Source: Campylobacteraceae bacterium
Lineage (GTDB): Bacteria; Campylobacterota; Campylobacteria; Campylobacterales; Sulfurovaceae
Direction: 5' to 3'
DNA: 6,018 bases
NCBI GenBank assembly: GCA_027002755.1
Contig: JALWZI010000134.1
Coordinates: 1-6,018, forward strand
Each line of letters opens with the position of its first letter. Positions within the stretch are counted from its first letter, which is position 1. This document shows, piece after piece, positions 1-5,105 of the stretch. The notes beneath the pieces are model-generated. The model did no database searches, was not told where the DNA came from, and saw only the letters and a list, made by a program, of their open reading frames with translations. The translations under genes were made by a program, and so were the position numbers.

Positions 1-138
1 AGAATGGCGGATGATCTCCAGGGCTTCGGGAGAGTTGTCGTAGGCTATCTCCCGGCATCCTTCACAGGAGCCTCCGGCACTTTGCGTATCGAGAATCTCT
101 CCGTCAGCTTTCACGTAGCCGATAATGTTTTCGCTCAC
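1..138 (-). CDS. thrS: Threonyl-tRNA synthetase, N-terminal fragment (gene runs off the left edge)
   Basis: This is the first 46 codons of a probable threonyl-tRNA synthetase, the cytoplasmic enzyme that charges tRNA-Thr with threonine. The visible protein starts MSENIIGYVKADGEI and ends NSPEALEIIRHS. The phrase 'SPEALEIIRHS' matches the lead-in to the conserved RHSCAHL motif of the ThrS second N-terminal domain, and the DTQSA phrase resembles Campylobacter ThrS as I recall it. The RHS motif comes about 43 residues in, against roughly 70 in E. coli, so there is no room for a full TGS domain. A GTG at 138 is the preferred start because an AAGGA (144-148) lies 5 bases upstream. An in-frame ATG at 144 overlaps that ribosome site and is less likely. 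The segment carries an odd CEGC pair (CxxC) near residues 26-29. The identification rests on a short piece, but the motif match is good. Confidence 0.82.
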   Translation of the reverse strand, partial: MSENIIGYVKADGEILDTQSAGGSCEGCREIAYDNSPEALEIIRHS

Positions 139-187
139 AGCCATCCTTTTGAATCGCAGCACTTTTTGCCACAGAATAATGGGGCAA

Positions 188-196
188 ATTATAGCA
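188..196 (-). promoter_or_regulatory. Extended -10 promoter for thrS
   Basis: On the minus strand the sequence reads TGC followed by a perfect TATAAT, an extended -10 element. Transcription would begin near 181, giving a leader of about 43 bases before the thrS GTG. No convincing -35 box is seen, which is common in Campylobacterota sigma-70 promoters. The element is inferred from sequence alone. Confidence 0.6.
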
Positions 197-231
197 GATT
201 GGGATTAGAAAATTACTCCAATCCTCCCCTG

Positions 232-240
232 TGTTATACT
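232..240 (+). promoter_or_regulatory. Extended -10 promoter for the DUF3300 gene
   Basis: The plus strand reads TGT followed by TATACT, an extended -10 box with one mismatch to consensus. A start near 247 would give a leader of about 52 bases before the ATG at 299. It sits back to back with the thrS promoter, about 36 bases away, so the two may compete or share a regulator. The -35 position (about 212-217) is poor. Confidence 0.5.
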
Positions 241-298
241 ATGGAAATTATGTAGAGAATTACCGATTCCATCCCGACAGTTGTGAAAGGATATAAAA

Positions 299-1819
299 AT
301 GCGTAAAAAGACCATCATTGCAGGAGCCCTGTTGATCCTGGCCGGTGTTTCACTCTCAGCCCAGGGGACTGCTGCCACTCCCAATCCGACAGATGCCGCC
401 CAGGCGTCCGCTCCCTCTCCTGCGACGACAGCCCGGACCGCGGGAACTCCCGGCACGACCCCGACATCCCAAAGCAGTGCCGCCGCACCCGCACAGGGGA
501 CGGCACCGACGACATCCACCGCACCCCGGGCCGCAGAGCCCCAGGCAACCGTTCAACCCCAGGCAACGTCCGCTGCCAGCTTCACCCAACAGCAGCTCGA
601 TACAGCCCTCGCCCCTATCGCCCTCTACCCCGATTCCCTCCTGGCACAGCTGCTGATGGCCACCACTTATCCCGACCAGGTCCTCGAAGCGGCCAAGTGG
701 TCCAAGGAGCATCCCAAAATGAAAGGGGAAGAGGCGGTCAAAGCGGTCCAGGATAAAAACTGGGATCCCAGTGTCGCCTCGCTGGTGGCCTTTCCCCAGG
801 TACTGGAGATGCTCAGCTCCAAGCCTGAGTGGGTACGGGAACTCGGAGAGATGTTCCTCGCCGATCCCGATGCAGTTATGAATACGATCCAGGGATTGCG
901 GAAAAAGGCAAAGGAGGCGGGCAATCTCAAAAGCACCAAAGAACAGAAGGTCGTAGAGAAACAGGTTCCCGCCGACAACGGGGGAAACCAGACCACAATC
1001 ATAGAGATCCAGCCCGCCGATCCCCAGGTGGTCTACGTGCCGGCATACAACCCCACTGTGGTCTACGGCCCCTGGTGGTACCCCACCCCTCCCTACTTCT
1101 ATGCGCCCCCCTACTACAATCCTGTCGCGGCCATTATCGGTTTCGGTGCAGCCATCGCCGTAGGGCATGCCCTCTGGAGCCATTGGGACTGGCACCATCA
1201 TGATATCAACATCAATGTCAACCGTTACAACAACATCAATGTCAACAAACGCCTGGATATCGCCAAACAGAAAGCGAGCTGGCGACAGAATCTCCGGGAG
1301 CGCAATCCCCGTTTCGACCAGGTCAAACGGGATCGGGCCAAACAACAGCTGAACAACCGCATGCGCCCGGCACCGGGCGATCGGAAAGCTCCTGCACTCA
1401 ACGACCGGACCAGGGATCTCCAACGGGCTCGGGCGAAACAGCAGCTCAAAGAGCGGGGTGGAGTCGATCTGGATCGGGCCCGACAGAATCTGCAACGCAA
1501 TCCGGAACGCGTCAACAAAGCGATCGAACGCGCCAATCGTATGACACCAACCCGGAAACAGCAGCTGCAGAACCGGATTGGGAACCAACGCCCCACCCGG
1601 GAGGTCAAGCGCCCTTCGGGACCGAAGACCGGGCGTCCGGTCAACCGCCGACCTCAGGGAACCCGGCCTACAGCCAAACGCCCGTCAGGGAACCGTCCCA
1701 ATATCAAACGTCCTGCCCCCCGTCCCACCGTCCATCGGACGCCCCGGAAACCCGCAGCCGCCCGGCCCAGACCCAAAGTCTCCCGACCCTCTGGCGGCAG
1801 GGCACGGCAGGCACGTTAA
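299..1819 (+). CDS. DUF3300 domain-containing exported protein
   Basis: This 506-residue protein belongs to the DUF3300 family, whose function is unknown. Residues 1-22 look like a Sec signal peptide (MRKK, a hydrophobic core, then SLSA before QG), so it is probably exported to the periplasm or envelope. No lipobox cysteine is seen. Residues 23-92 are an Ala/Thr/Pro-rich linker. The DUF3300 domain runs from about 94 to 270, with the typical LAPIALYPDSLLAQ and TTYPDQVLEAAKW phrases and a later Tyr/Pro-rich part (VVYVPAYNPTVVYGPWW). A small hydrophobic stretch follows (about 275-293), then a His/Asp/Asn segment with HWDWHHHD and repeated NINVN. Residues 330-506 form a strongly basic Arg/Lys/Pro/Gln tail with repeated RAKQQL and KRPSG-like phrases, likely disordered. 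The start is supported by AAAGGA at 286-291, 7 bases upstream. The cysteine-rich gene follows after 7 bases and is probably co-transcribed. The family call is firm; the function is unknown. Confidence 0.88.
   Translation: MRKKTIIAGALLILAGVSLSAQGTAATPNPTDAAQASAPSPATTARTAGTPGTTPTSQSSAAAPAQGTAPTTSTAPRAAEPQATVQPQATSAASFTQQQLDTALAPIALYPDSLLAQLLMATTYPDQVLEAAKWSKEHPKMKGEEAVKAVQDKNWDPSVASLVAFPQVLEMLSSKPEWVRELGEMFLADPDAVMNTIQGLRKKAKEAGNLKSTKEQKVVEKQVPADNGGNQTTIIEIQPADPQVVYVPAYNPTVVYGPWWYPTPPYFYAPPYYNPVAAIIGFGAAIAVGHALWSHWDWHHHDININVNRYNNINVNKRLDIAKQKASWRQNLRERNPRFDQVKRDRAKQQLNNRMRPAPGDRKAPALNDRTRDLQRARAKQQLKERGGVDLDRARQNLQRNPERVNKAIERANRMTPTRKQQLQNRIGNQRPTREVKRPSGPKTGRPVNRRPQGTRPTAKRPSGNRPNIKRPAPRPTVHRTPRKPAAARPRPKVSRPSGGRARQAR
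1207..1246 (+). repeat. 16-base direct repeat inside the DUF3300 gene
   Basis: The 16-base sequence CAACATCAATGTCAAC occurs perfectly at 1207-1222 and again at 1231-1246, an offset of 24 bases or 8 codons. It encodes the repeated ININVN segments after the histidine cluster. Identity at the DNA level suggests a recent in-frame duplication. The alternative is parallel use of the same codons in a motif that is common in this family. Confidence 0.7.
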
Positions 1820-1826
1820 AAGCTCG

Positions 1827-2003
1827 ATGGAAGAGCGGTCATTGACCTGTCCCTGGTGCTGGGAGGAAATCACGATTCTTCTCGATCCAGAGATGGAGAC
1901 GTCATGGATCGAAGATTGTGAAGTGTGCTGCCGTCCGATCCTATTCAGAATCGGCAAAAGCGGGGATCGGATCGTCGACTTTTTCTGGGAGAGGGCCCAG
2001 TAG
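1827..2003 (+). CDS. CPXCG-motif cysteine-rich small protein
   Basis: This is a 58-residue protein resembling the CPXCG cysteine-rich family, whose members are about 60 residues long and of unknown role. It shows a first knuckle CPWC (residues 8-11) and a second CEVCC (31-35) followed by RPI, which together look like a zinc site. The linker ILLDPEMETSWIEDCEVCCRPILF matches the family layout I know. The usual glycine after the first CxxC is a tryptophan here (CPWCW). The ATG at 1827 is 7 bases after the DUF3300 stop and has no clear ribosome-binding site, so translation probably depends on coupling to the upstream gene. An upstream start within the DUF3300 gene is possible in this frame, but the family length favours 1827. 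The stop lies 2 bases from the converging purM stop. Confidence 0.82.
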   Translation: MEERSLTCPWCWEEITILLDPEMETSWIEDCEVCCRPILFRIGKSGDRIVDFFWERAQ

Positions 2004-2005
2004 GC

Positions 2006-3007
2006 TCAGGCCAGTGTCACTCCACGCTCTCCGGCGACCAGCTCACCGATGACGTAGGCGTCGGTCGTTTCCAGCACGGTATCGACCTCTTCCGCTTCCA
2101 CGACCCAGACCATTCCGACTCCCATATTGAAGGTACGGAACATCTCTTCCTCTTCCACGTAGCGTGCCATGAAGTCGAAGACCGGCAGGGTCCGGATCTT
2201 GGAGCGATCCACTACGGCATGGACATTTTCGGGCAGGACCCGGGGGAGGTTCTCGACGATCCCCCCGCCGGTGATATGAGCCAGAGCCACGATCCGCTCT
2301 TTGCAGGCTTTGAACTCCGGCACATAGATCCGTGTGGGTTCGAGCAGGACGTCGATCAGGGGGCGCCCTTCGAAATCCTCCTCAAATAACATCCCCAGCT
2401 TTTCGAAAAAGAGTTTTCGCACCAGCGAATAACCGTTGGAGTGGACGCCGGAGCTGGGCAGGGCCAGGAGGATCTGCCCCGGCTTGACCCGGCTGACACG
2501 GTCCATCTCTCCCCGTTCCGCGATCCCGACGGCGAAGCCGGCCAGATCGAAATCCTTTTCGCGGTACATTCCGGGCATCTCCGCTGTTTCACCGCCGATC
2601 AGGGCGCACTCGCTGCGACGGCATCCTTCGGCGATCCCTCCGACGACGCGCCTCGCATCCTCCGGGAGGAGTTTGCCGGTGGCATAGTAGTCCAGGAAGA
2701 ACATCGGCGTTCCGAAATTGCAGATGAGATCGTTGACGCACATGGCCACCAGATCGATCCCTACGGTATCGAGACGGCCACTGTCGATCGCCAGCTTGAG
2801 CTTGGTCCCTACCCCGTCGGTGGCGGAGAGGAGGACCGGTTCACGATACCCGGAAGGCAGGGCGTAGGCCCCGGCAAAAGAACCGATCCCGCCGATGACA
2901 TGCTCGTCGAAGGTCGATTTGACCTCGGCTTTGATCGCCTCGACGAAGGCGTTGCCGGCGTCGATATCGACCCCGGCCTCTTTGTAGCTGACTTTTTCCT
3001 GACTCAT
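2006..3007 (-). CDS. purM: Phosphoribosylformylglycinamidine cyclo-ligase (AIR synthase)
   Basis: PurM is the cytoplasmic enzyme that closes the imidazole ring in purine synthesis, using ATP to convert formylglycinamidine ribotide (FGAM) to aminoimidazole ribotide (AIR). AIR also feeds the pyrimidine half of thiamine. The protein has 333 residues, close to the usual ~345. It shows the family motifs in order: the N-terminal YKEAGVDIDAGN, SATDGVGTKLKLA (about 61-73), the GGETAEMPGMY loop (138-148), SSGVHSNGYSLVRK (185-198), HITGGGIVENLPR (244-256), and FNMGVGM near 293-299. The domains look complete and no key residue is visibly lost. The ATG at 3007 is chosen because AAGGA (3014-3018) sits 6 bases upstream and the protein then begins MSQEKVSYKEAGVDIDAG, the normal start. 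The start overlaps the stop of the upstream membrane-protein gene as ATGA, so translation is probably coupled. The gene ends 2 bases from a converging gene, with no room for a terminator of its own. Confidence 0.97.
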   Translation of the reverse strand: MSQEKVSYKEAGVDIDAGNAFVEAIKAEVKSTFDEHVIGGIGSFAGAYALPSGYREPVLLSATDGVGTKLKLAIDSGRLDTVGIDLVAMCVNDLICNFGTPMFFLDYYATGKLLPEDARRVVGGIAEGCRRSECALIGGETAEMPGMYREKDFDLAGFAVGIAERGEMDRVSRVKPGQILLALPSSGVHSNGYSLVRKLFFEKLGMLFEEDFEGRPLIDVLLEPTRIYVPEFKACKERIVALAHITGGGIVENLPRVLPENVHAVVDRSKIRTLPVFDFMARYVEEEEMFRTFNMGVGMVWVVEAEEVDTVLETTDAYVIGELVAGERGVTLA

Positions 3008-3216
3008 GGACGATCCTTCCCGGAAGCTCCACAGGGAGGCAGGAACTGCCGAAGGATCTCCAGAGAGAGGCATTTGCCCGTAAAACCGCCGACCAGCAGA
3101 AGAACGATCACCGCCAACTGGACCAGAAAGGCGATCTGGGGCTGTGTCGCCGCCAGTCCCATATTGATCCCCAGGATGATGGCGAGGATGATTCGCTGCA
3201 TACGTTCCGCACACAC
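3004..3216 (-). CDS. Small two-helix membrane protein, DUF2892/YgaP-like
   Basis: This 70-residue protein has two hydrophobic helices, about residues 8-22 and 28-43, joined by a short ATQPQ turn, so it is likely an inner-membrane hairpin. The phrase GGFTGKCLSLEILRQFL after the second helix resembles the 'TGFCPxxxIL' ending of DUF2892 (YgaP transmembrane-type) proteins. The match is by eye and function is unknown. A GTG at 3216 is the best start because AAGGAG (3225-3230) lies 8 bases upstream. An internal ATG at codon 6 lacks such support. It sits between the thiamine-binding protein and purM and overlaps purM by ATGA, so it is almost certainly co-translated with it. Two cysteines (about 49 and 62) flank the C-terminal segment. 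Confidence 0.75.
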   Translation of the reverse strand: MCAERMQRIILAIILGINMGLAATQPQIAFLVQLAVIVLLLVGGFTGKCLSLEILRQFLPPCGASGKDRP

Positions 3217-3248
3217 GATGGACGCTCCTTGTTAATGATGATGGTGCG

Positions 3249-3254
3249 ATTATA
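3249..3254 (-). promoter_or_regulatory. Possible internal promoter ahead of the membrane protein and purM
   Basis: A perfect TATAAT is present on the minus strand in the 44-base gap between the thiamine-binding gene and the membrane-protein gene, about 33 bases before the GTG start. It would allow purM to be transcribed separately from the first operon gene. It partly overlaps a tiny 5-bp triloop palindrome at 3252-3264 that reaches into the upstream stop codon. No -35 box is clear, so this is tentative. Confidence 0.4.
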
Positions 3255-3260
3255 GCGAAG

Positions 3261-3575
3261 CTATCCGTTGAGCTTCCTGCCCAGCTTCTCCTCCACCGAA
3301 GCAACCTTTTTCTCCAGACGGCCGACGGGGCCTTTGCGGTAATCGATCTTGACGACGCTGTAGATCCGGTTGCAATCCTCTGCCAGATCCTCGTAGGCCT
3401 GCTCGATAAGCGCGAAGATCTCGCTGACGGTCTCCGCTTCGATGATGGTCCCCATAGGCGTCAGACGGTAGGGCAGGCCGCTGCGATCCACAAGATCCAG
3501 GACCCGGGCGACAAAGGCGCTTTTGGACTCGGTCTGATCGGTCGGGAACATGGCGAATTCAACCAGCGCGGACAT
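3261..3575 (-). CDS. MTH1187-family thiamine-binding protein (DUF77)
   Basis: This 104-residue protein matches the MTH1187/YkoF-related DUF77 family, whose members form ferredoxin-like folds and are annotated as binding thiamine. The evidence is the opening LVEFAMFPTD, the central segment GLPYRLTPMGTIIEAE (about 33-48), which is the family's most typical stretch, and the later RIYSVVKIDYRKG followed by a short helix ending KKVASVEEKLGRKL. The length is normal. It has no signal peptide and should be cytoplasmic. The ATG at 3575 is supported by AAAAGGAG at 3581-3588, 5 bases upstream. It is the first gene of a minus-strand unit with the small membrane protein and purM. AIR, the product of PurM, is the starting point of the thiamine pyrimidine, so the grouping may be functional; that link is inferred. 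Confidence 0.9.
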   Translation of the reverse strand: MSALVEFAMFPTDQTESKSAFVARVLDLVDRSGLPYRLTPMGTIIEAETVSEIFALIEQAYEDLAEDCNRIYSVVKIDYRKGPVGRLEKKVASVEEKLGRKLNG

Positions 3576-3602
3576 GACAACTCCTTTTTACGGTTTTGGC
3601 TC

Positions 3603-3608
3603 AGTATA
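3603..3608 (-). promoter_or_regulatory. -10 element for the DUF77-membrane protein-purM operon
   Basis: TATACT on the minus strand would start transcription near 3596, about 20 bases before the ATG at 3575 and just upstream of the strong ribosome-binding site. The same bases read on the plus strand give a perfect TATAAT at 3605-3610, which could start a rightward transcript towards the oxidoreductase. The two -10 boxes share 4 bases, so they could not both be occupied at once. The leftward use is more likely because of its spacing to the gene. Confidence 0.5.
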
Positions 3609-3630
3609 ATGCCATATGATTTTGTTGATG

Positions 3631-3647
3631 TTGGATTTTGGATTTTG
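3631..3647. repeat. Heptanucleotide repeat A (TTGGATT)
   Basis: Two perfect copies of TTGGATT plus a partial TTG. A further fragment, GGATTTTGGAT, reappears at 3683-3693 after about 35 unrelated bases, as if the array had been interrupted. This is the weakest of the arrays, but it has the same 7-base period as the others nearby. Confidence 0.5.
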
Positions 3648-3721
3648 TCCTCGTTCCTGCGGGGTTGTCGCTTCGCTCGGACGGATTTTGGATGAAATGC
3701 GAGGCCTTCGCAAGGATATTC

Positions 3722-3749
3722 GTCGTTTGTCGTTTGTCGTTTGTCGTTT
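3722..3749. repeat. Heptanucleotide repeat B (GTCGTTT x4)
   Basis: Four perfect tandem copies of the 7-base unit GTCGTTT, 28 bases in all. There is no stop codon in any frame on either strand, so open frames run through it without indicating coding. Confidence 0.95.
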
Positions 3750-3757
3750 GAAAAGAA

Positions 3758-3774
3758 GCGTTGCAGCGCAACGC
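3758..3774. repeat. 7-bp triloop palindrome between arrays B and C
   Basis: GCGTTGC, then AGC, then GCAACGC: a perfect 7-bp stem with a 3-base loop, GC-rich and stable as either DNA or RNA. It lies in the spacer between two heptanucleotide arrays. There is no T-run on either side, so a classical terminator is unlikely. Confidence 0.8.
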
Positions 3775-3782
3775 ATACCGAA

Positions 3783-3817
3783 ACCATTCACCATTCACCA
3801 TTCACCATTCATCATTC
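3783..3817. repeat. Heptanucleotide repeat C (ACCATTC x5)
   Basis: Four perfect copies of ACCATTC followed by a fifth with one change (ATCATTC). On the plus strand the array is free of stops; on the minus strand each unit contributes a TGA across the junction. Confidence 0.93.
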
Positions 3818-3840
3818 CCAAGCGAAGCTTTTGCCTTCCG

Positions 3841-3868
3841 TTCCTCATTCCTCATTCCTCATTCCTCA
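3841..3868. repeat. Heptanucleotide repeat D (TTCCTCA x4)
   Basis: Four perfect copies of TTCCTCA ending 7 bases before the first plausible ATG of the oxidoreductase gene. The pyrimidine-rich array occupies the place where a ribosome-binding site would be expected, so no Shine-Dalgarno sequence is present for that ATG. Confidence 0.95.
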
Positions 3869-3870
3869 TT

Positions 3871-3897
3871 TCAGCATGGAGTTCCACTCCATGCTGA
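3871..3897 (+). promoter_or_regulatory. 12-bp perfect hairpin over the oxidoreductase start
   Basis: TCAGCATGGAGT pairs perfectly with ACTCCATGCTGA around a TCC loop, a 27-base structure. Both candidate start codons (ATG at 3876 and ATG at 3891) and the only GGAG (3878-3881) fall inside the stem. In the mRNA this would hide the start site, so translation may be restricted or regulated, or the structure may simply belong to the repeat mosaic. There is no following T-run, so it is not a typical terminator. Confidence 0.75.
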
Positions 3898-5105
3898 TAG
3901 TCGGTGCCGGGGCGGCAGGGTTGGCGGCGGCGATCACGGCGGCCCGGCGGGGGGTCGAAGTGGTCGTGCTGGAGCAGAACGAACGCCCCGGTAAAAAGAT
4001 CCTGGTCAGCGGAAACGGCCGCTGCAATATCGCCAACCGCCGTCCCGACCCTGCCCGCTTCCACAGCACCCGTCCCGAACGTGTCAAAGAGATCCTTCGG
4101 GGCTACGATGCGAAAAAGGTCCTTGATTTTCTCCACTCTGTCGGGATCGAAACGGAAGAGGAGGAGGAAGGCAAACTCTTTCCCATGGGGCGGCAGGCGG
4201 CCAGTGTCGTCAATCTTTTGACACGAGAGTGTCAACGGCTGGGAGTCGAGCTTGTCACCGGTTGCCAGGTCATGGAGATCCGGCGGGAAAAGGAGGGTTT
4301 TTCACTCAAGAGCTCTCAGGGGACCCATCGCTGCCGTCAGCTTCTCCTCACCACCGGTTCTCCCGCCGCTCCCCAATTGGGAGGCAGCAACGCAGGAATG
4401 CTTTTCGCCCAGAGCCTGGGCCACCGCCTGATTCCTCCCCGACCGGCCCTGGTCGCTCTGGAGAGCGACGCGTCCTGGCCAAAGCGGGCGTCAGGGGTGA
4501 AACTCCATGCCCGGGTCCGGCTCCTGGCCTCCGACAGCTTCGTAACGGAGCGGGAGGGGGATCTGCTCTTTACCGATTACGGCGTCAGCGGACTGGCGGT
4601 GCTGGATCTGAGCCGGGAAGCGAGTCTGCGACTGGCGGAATGGGAACCCTGCGAACTCTCCATCGATCTGATGCCGGGCTGGAGCAAAGAGCGCCTGAGC
4701 AAACTGCTGACGGAGCGGATCGATCCGGATCGTGATCTGCCCCTCGATCTCTGGCTGGAGGGGGTTTTGCACCGGAAACTGGTCCCGGTCATTCTGAAGA
4801 TCACCGGCATTCGGATCGGAAGCGAAAAGCAGCTCAATCGCAAGATCATCCGCCAACTTCTCTATACGATCAAAAATCTGAAACTCCCTATCCGACAGAC
4901 CCGGGATTTCCGATACGCCGAAGTGGCCACCGGCGGGATCAATCTGGCGGAGGTCGATCCTGAACGCATGGAGTCGCGAAAGGTTCCGGGGCTCTATTTT
5001 GCCGGGGAGATCCTGGATGTGGACGGCGACCGGGGCGGGTTCAATTTCCACTGGGCTTGGAGCACGGGAATAAGGGCAGGAATGTCAGTGAAGAGTGAAG
5101 AGTGA
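3876..5105 (+). CDS. HI0933/BaiN-family NAD(P)/FAD-dependent oxidoreductase
   Basis: This flavoprotein of 409 residues belongs to the HI0933-like (BaiN/RdsA) family of FAD-binding oxidoreductases; its substrate cannot be read from sequence. The N-terminal FAD motif GAGAAG is at residues 10-15, followed by an acidic end to the second strand (VVVLEQNERPGKK). The family signature KILVSGNGRCNIAN spans 41-54, with LFPMGRQAASVV at 101-112. LFTDYGVSGLAVLDLS is at 231-246; the alanine at 241 replaces a usual proline. The C-terminal FAD-contact block ATGGINLAEVDPERMESRKVPGLYFAGEILDVDG is at 351-384, followed by RGGFNFHWAWSTG. The length is normal for the family. ATG 3876 gives the usual few residues before the first beta strand but has no Shine-Dalgarno. 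ATG 3891 has GGAG 9 bases upstream but leaves a very short strand. The last residues, SVKSEE, and the stop are encoded by a 7-base tandem repeat and so are not native family sequence. Confidence 0.93.
   Translation: MEFHSMLIVGAGAAGLAAAITAARRGVEVVVLEQNERPGKKILVSGNGRCNIANRRPDPARFHSTRPERVKEILRGYDAKKVLDFLHSVGIETEEEEEGKLFPMGRQAASVVNLLTRECQRLGVELVTGCQVMEIRREKEGFSLKSSQGTHRCRQLLLTTGSPAAPQLGGSNAGMLFAQSLGHRLIPPRPALVALESDASWPKRASGVKLHARVRLLASDSFVTEREGDLLFTDYGVSGLAVLDLSREASLRLAEWEPCELSIDLMPGWSKERLSKLLTERIDPDRDLPLDLWLEGVLHRKLVPVILKITGIRIGSEKQLNRKIIRQLLYTIKNLKLPIRQTRDFRYAEVATGGINLAEVDPERMESRKVPGLYFAGEILDVDGDRGGFNFHWAWSTGIRAGMSVKSEE

Larger units (their letters stand above)
3576..3875. other. 300-base non-coding region made of heptanucleotide arrays and small hairpins
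   Basis: This region lies between the divergent thiamine-binding protein and oxidoreductase genes. It holds the leftward promoter, then 7-base repeats of four kinds (units TTGGATT, GTCGTTT, ACCATTC and TTCCTCA). Short palindromes with 3-base loops lie between them: 3705-3715 (4 bp), 3758-3774 (7 bp) and 3820-3830 (4 bp), with a 12-bp one at 3871-3897. It is richer in A and T than the flanking genes. Long open frames cross it, but their translations are only heptad repeats (for example SFLIPHSSFLIPH), so I do not call a gene. Similar heptanucleotide arrays (STRR) are known from cyanobacteria and other phyla. Confidence 0.75.

Noticed and set aside
142..144. ATG at 144 as the thrS start
   Set aside because: The AAGGA ribosome site overlaps this codon, leaving no spacing; the GTG at 138 has a proper 5-base spacing. 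It cannot be fully excluded.
356..1588. 410-codon open frame on the minus strand opposite the DUF3300 gene
   Set aside because: It is the complement of a clear family member with a signal peptide and ribosome site; its translation has no recognisable domain and arises from the GC-rich codon use of the real gene.
2441..3235. 264-codon open frame on the plus strand opposite purM
   Set aside because: It is antisense to an intact purM with all motifs and has no ribosome site or recognisable family.
3461..3801. Minus-strand open frames with NDKRQTTND-like translation
   Set aside because: The translations are heptanucleotide repeats plus shadow of the DUF77 gene in other frames; no independent gene is supported.
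3631..3868. CRISPR array
   Set aside because: The units are 7 bases, directly adjacent and of different families; there are no 25-40 base repeats with unique spacers and no cas genes.
3841..3868. Phase-variable on/off switching of the oxidoreductase by repeat D
   Set aside because: The array lies before the start codon, so a change in copy number would not shift the reading frame; only an effect on leader length or spacing remains possible.
3741..3875. N-terminal extension of the oxidoreductase through the repeat arrays (HHSPF and SSFLIPH repeats)
   Set aside because: The frame is open only because the heptanucleotide units lack stops on this strand; there is no start with a ribosome site, and the family begins close to the FAD motif.
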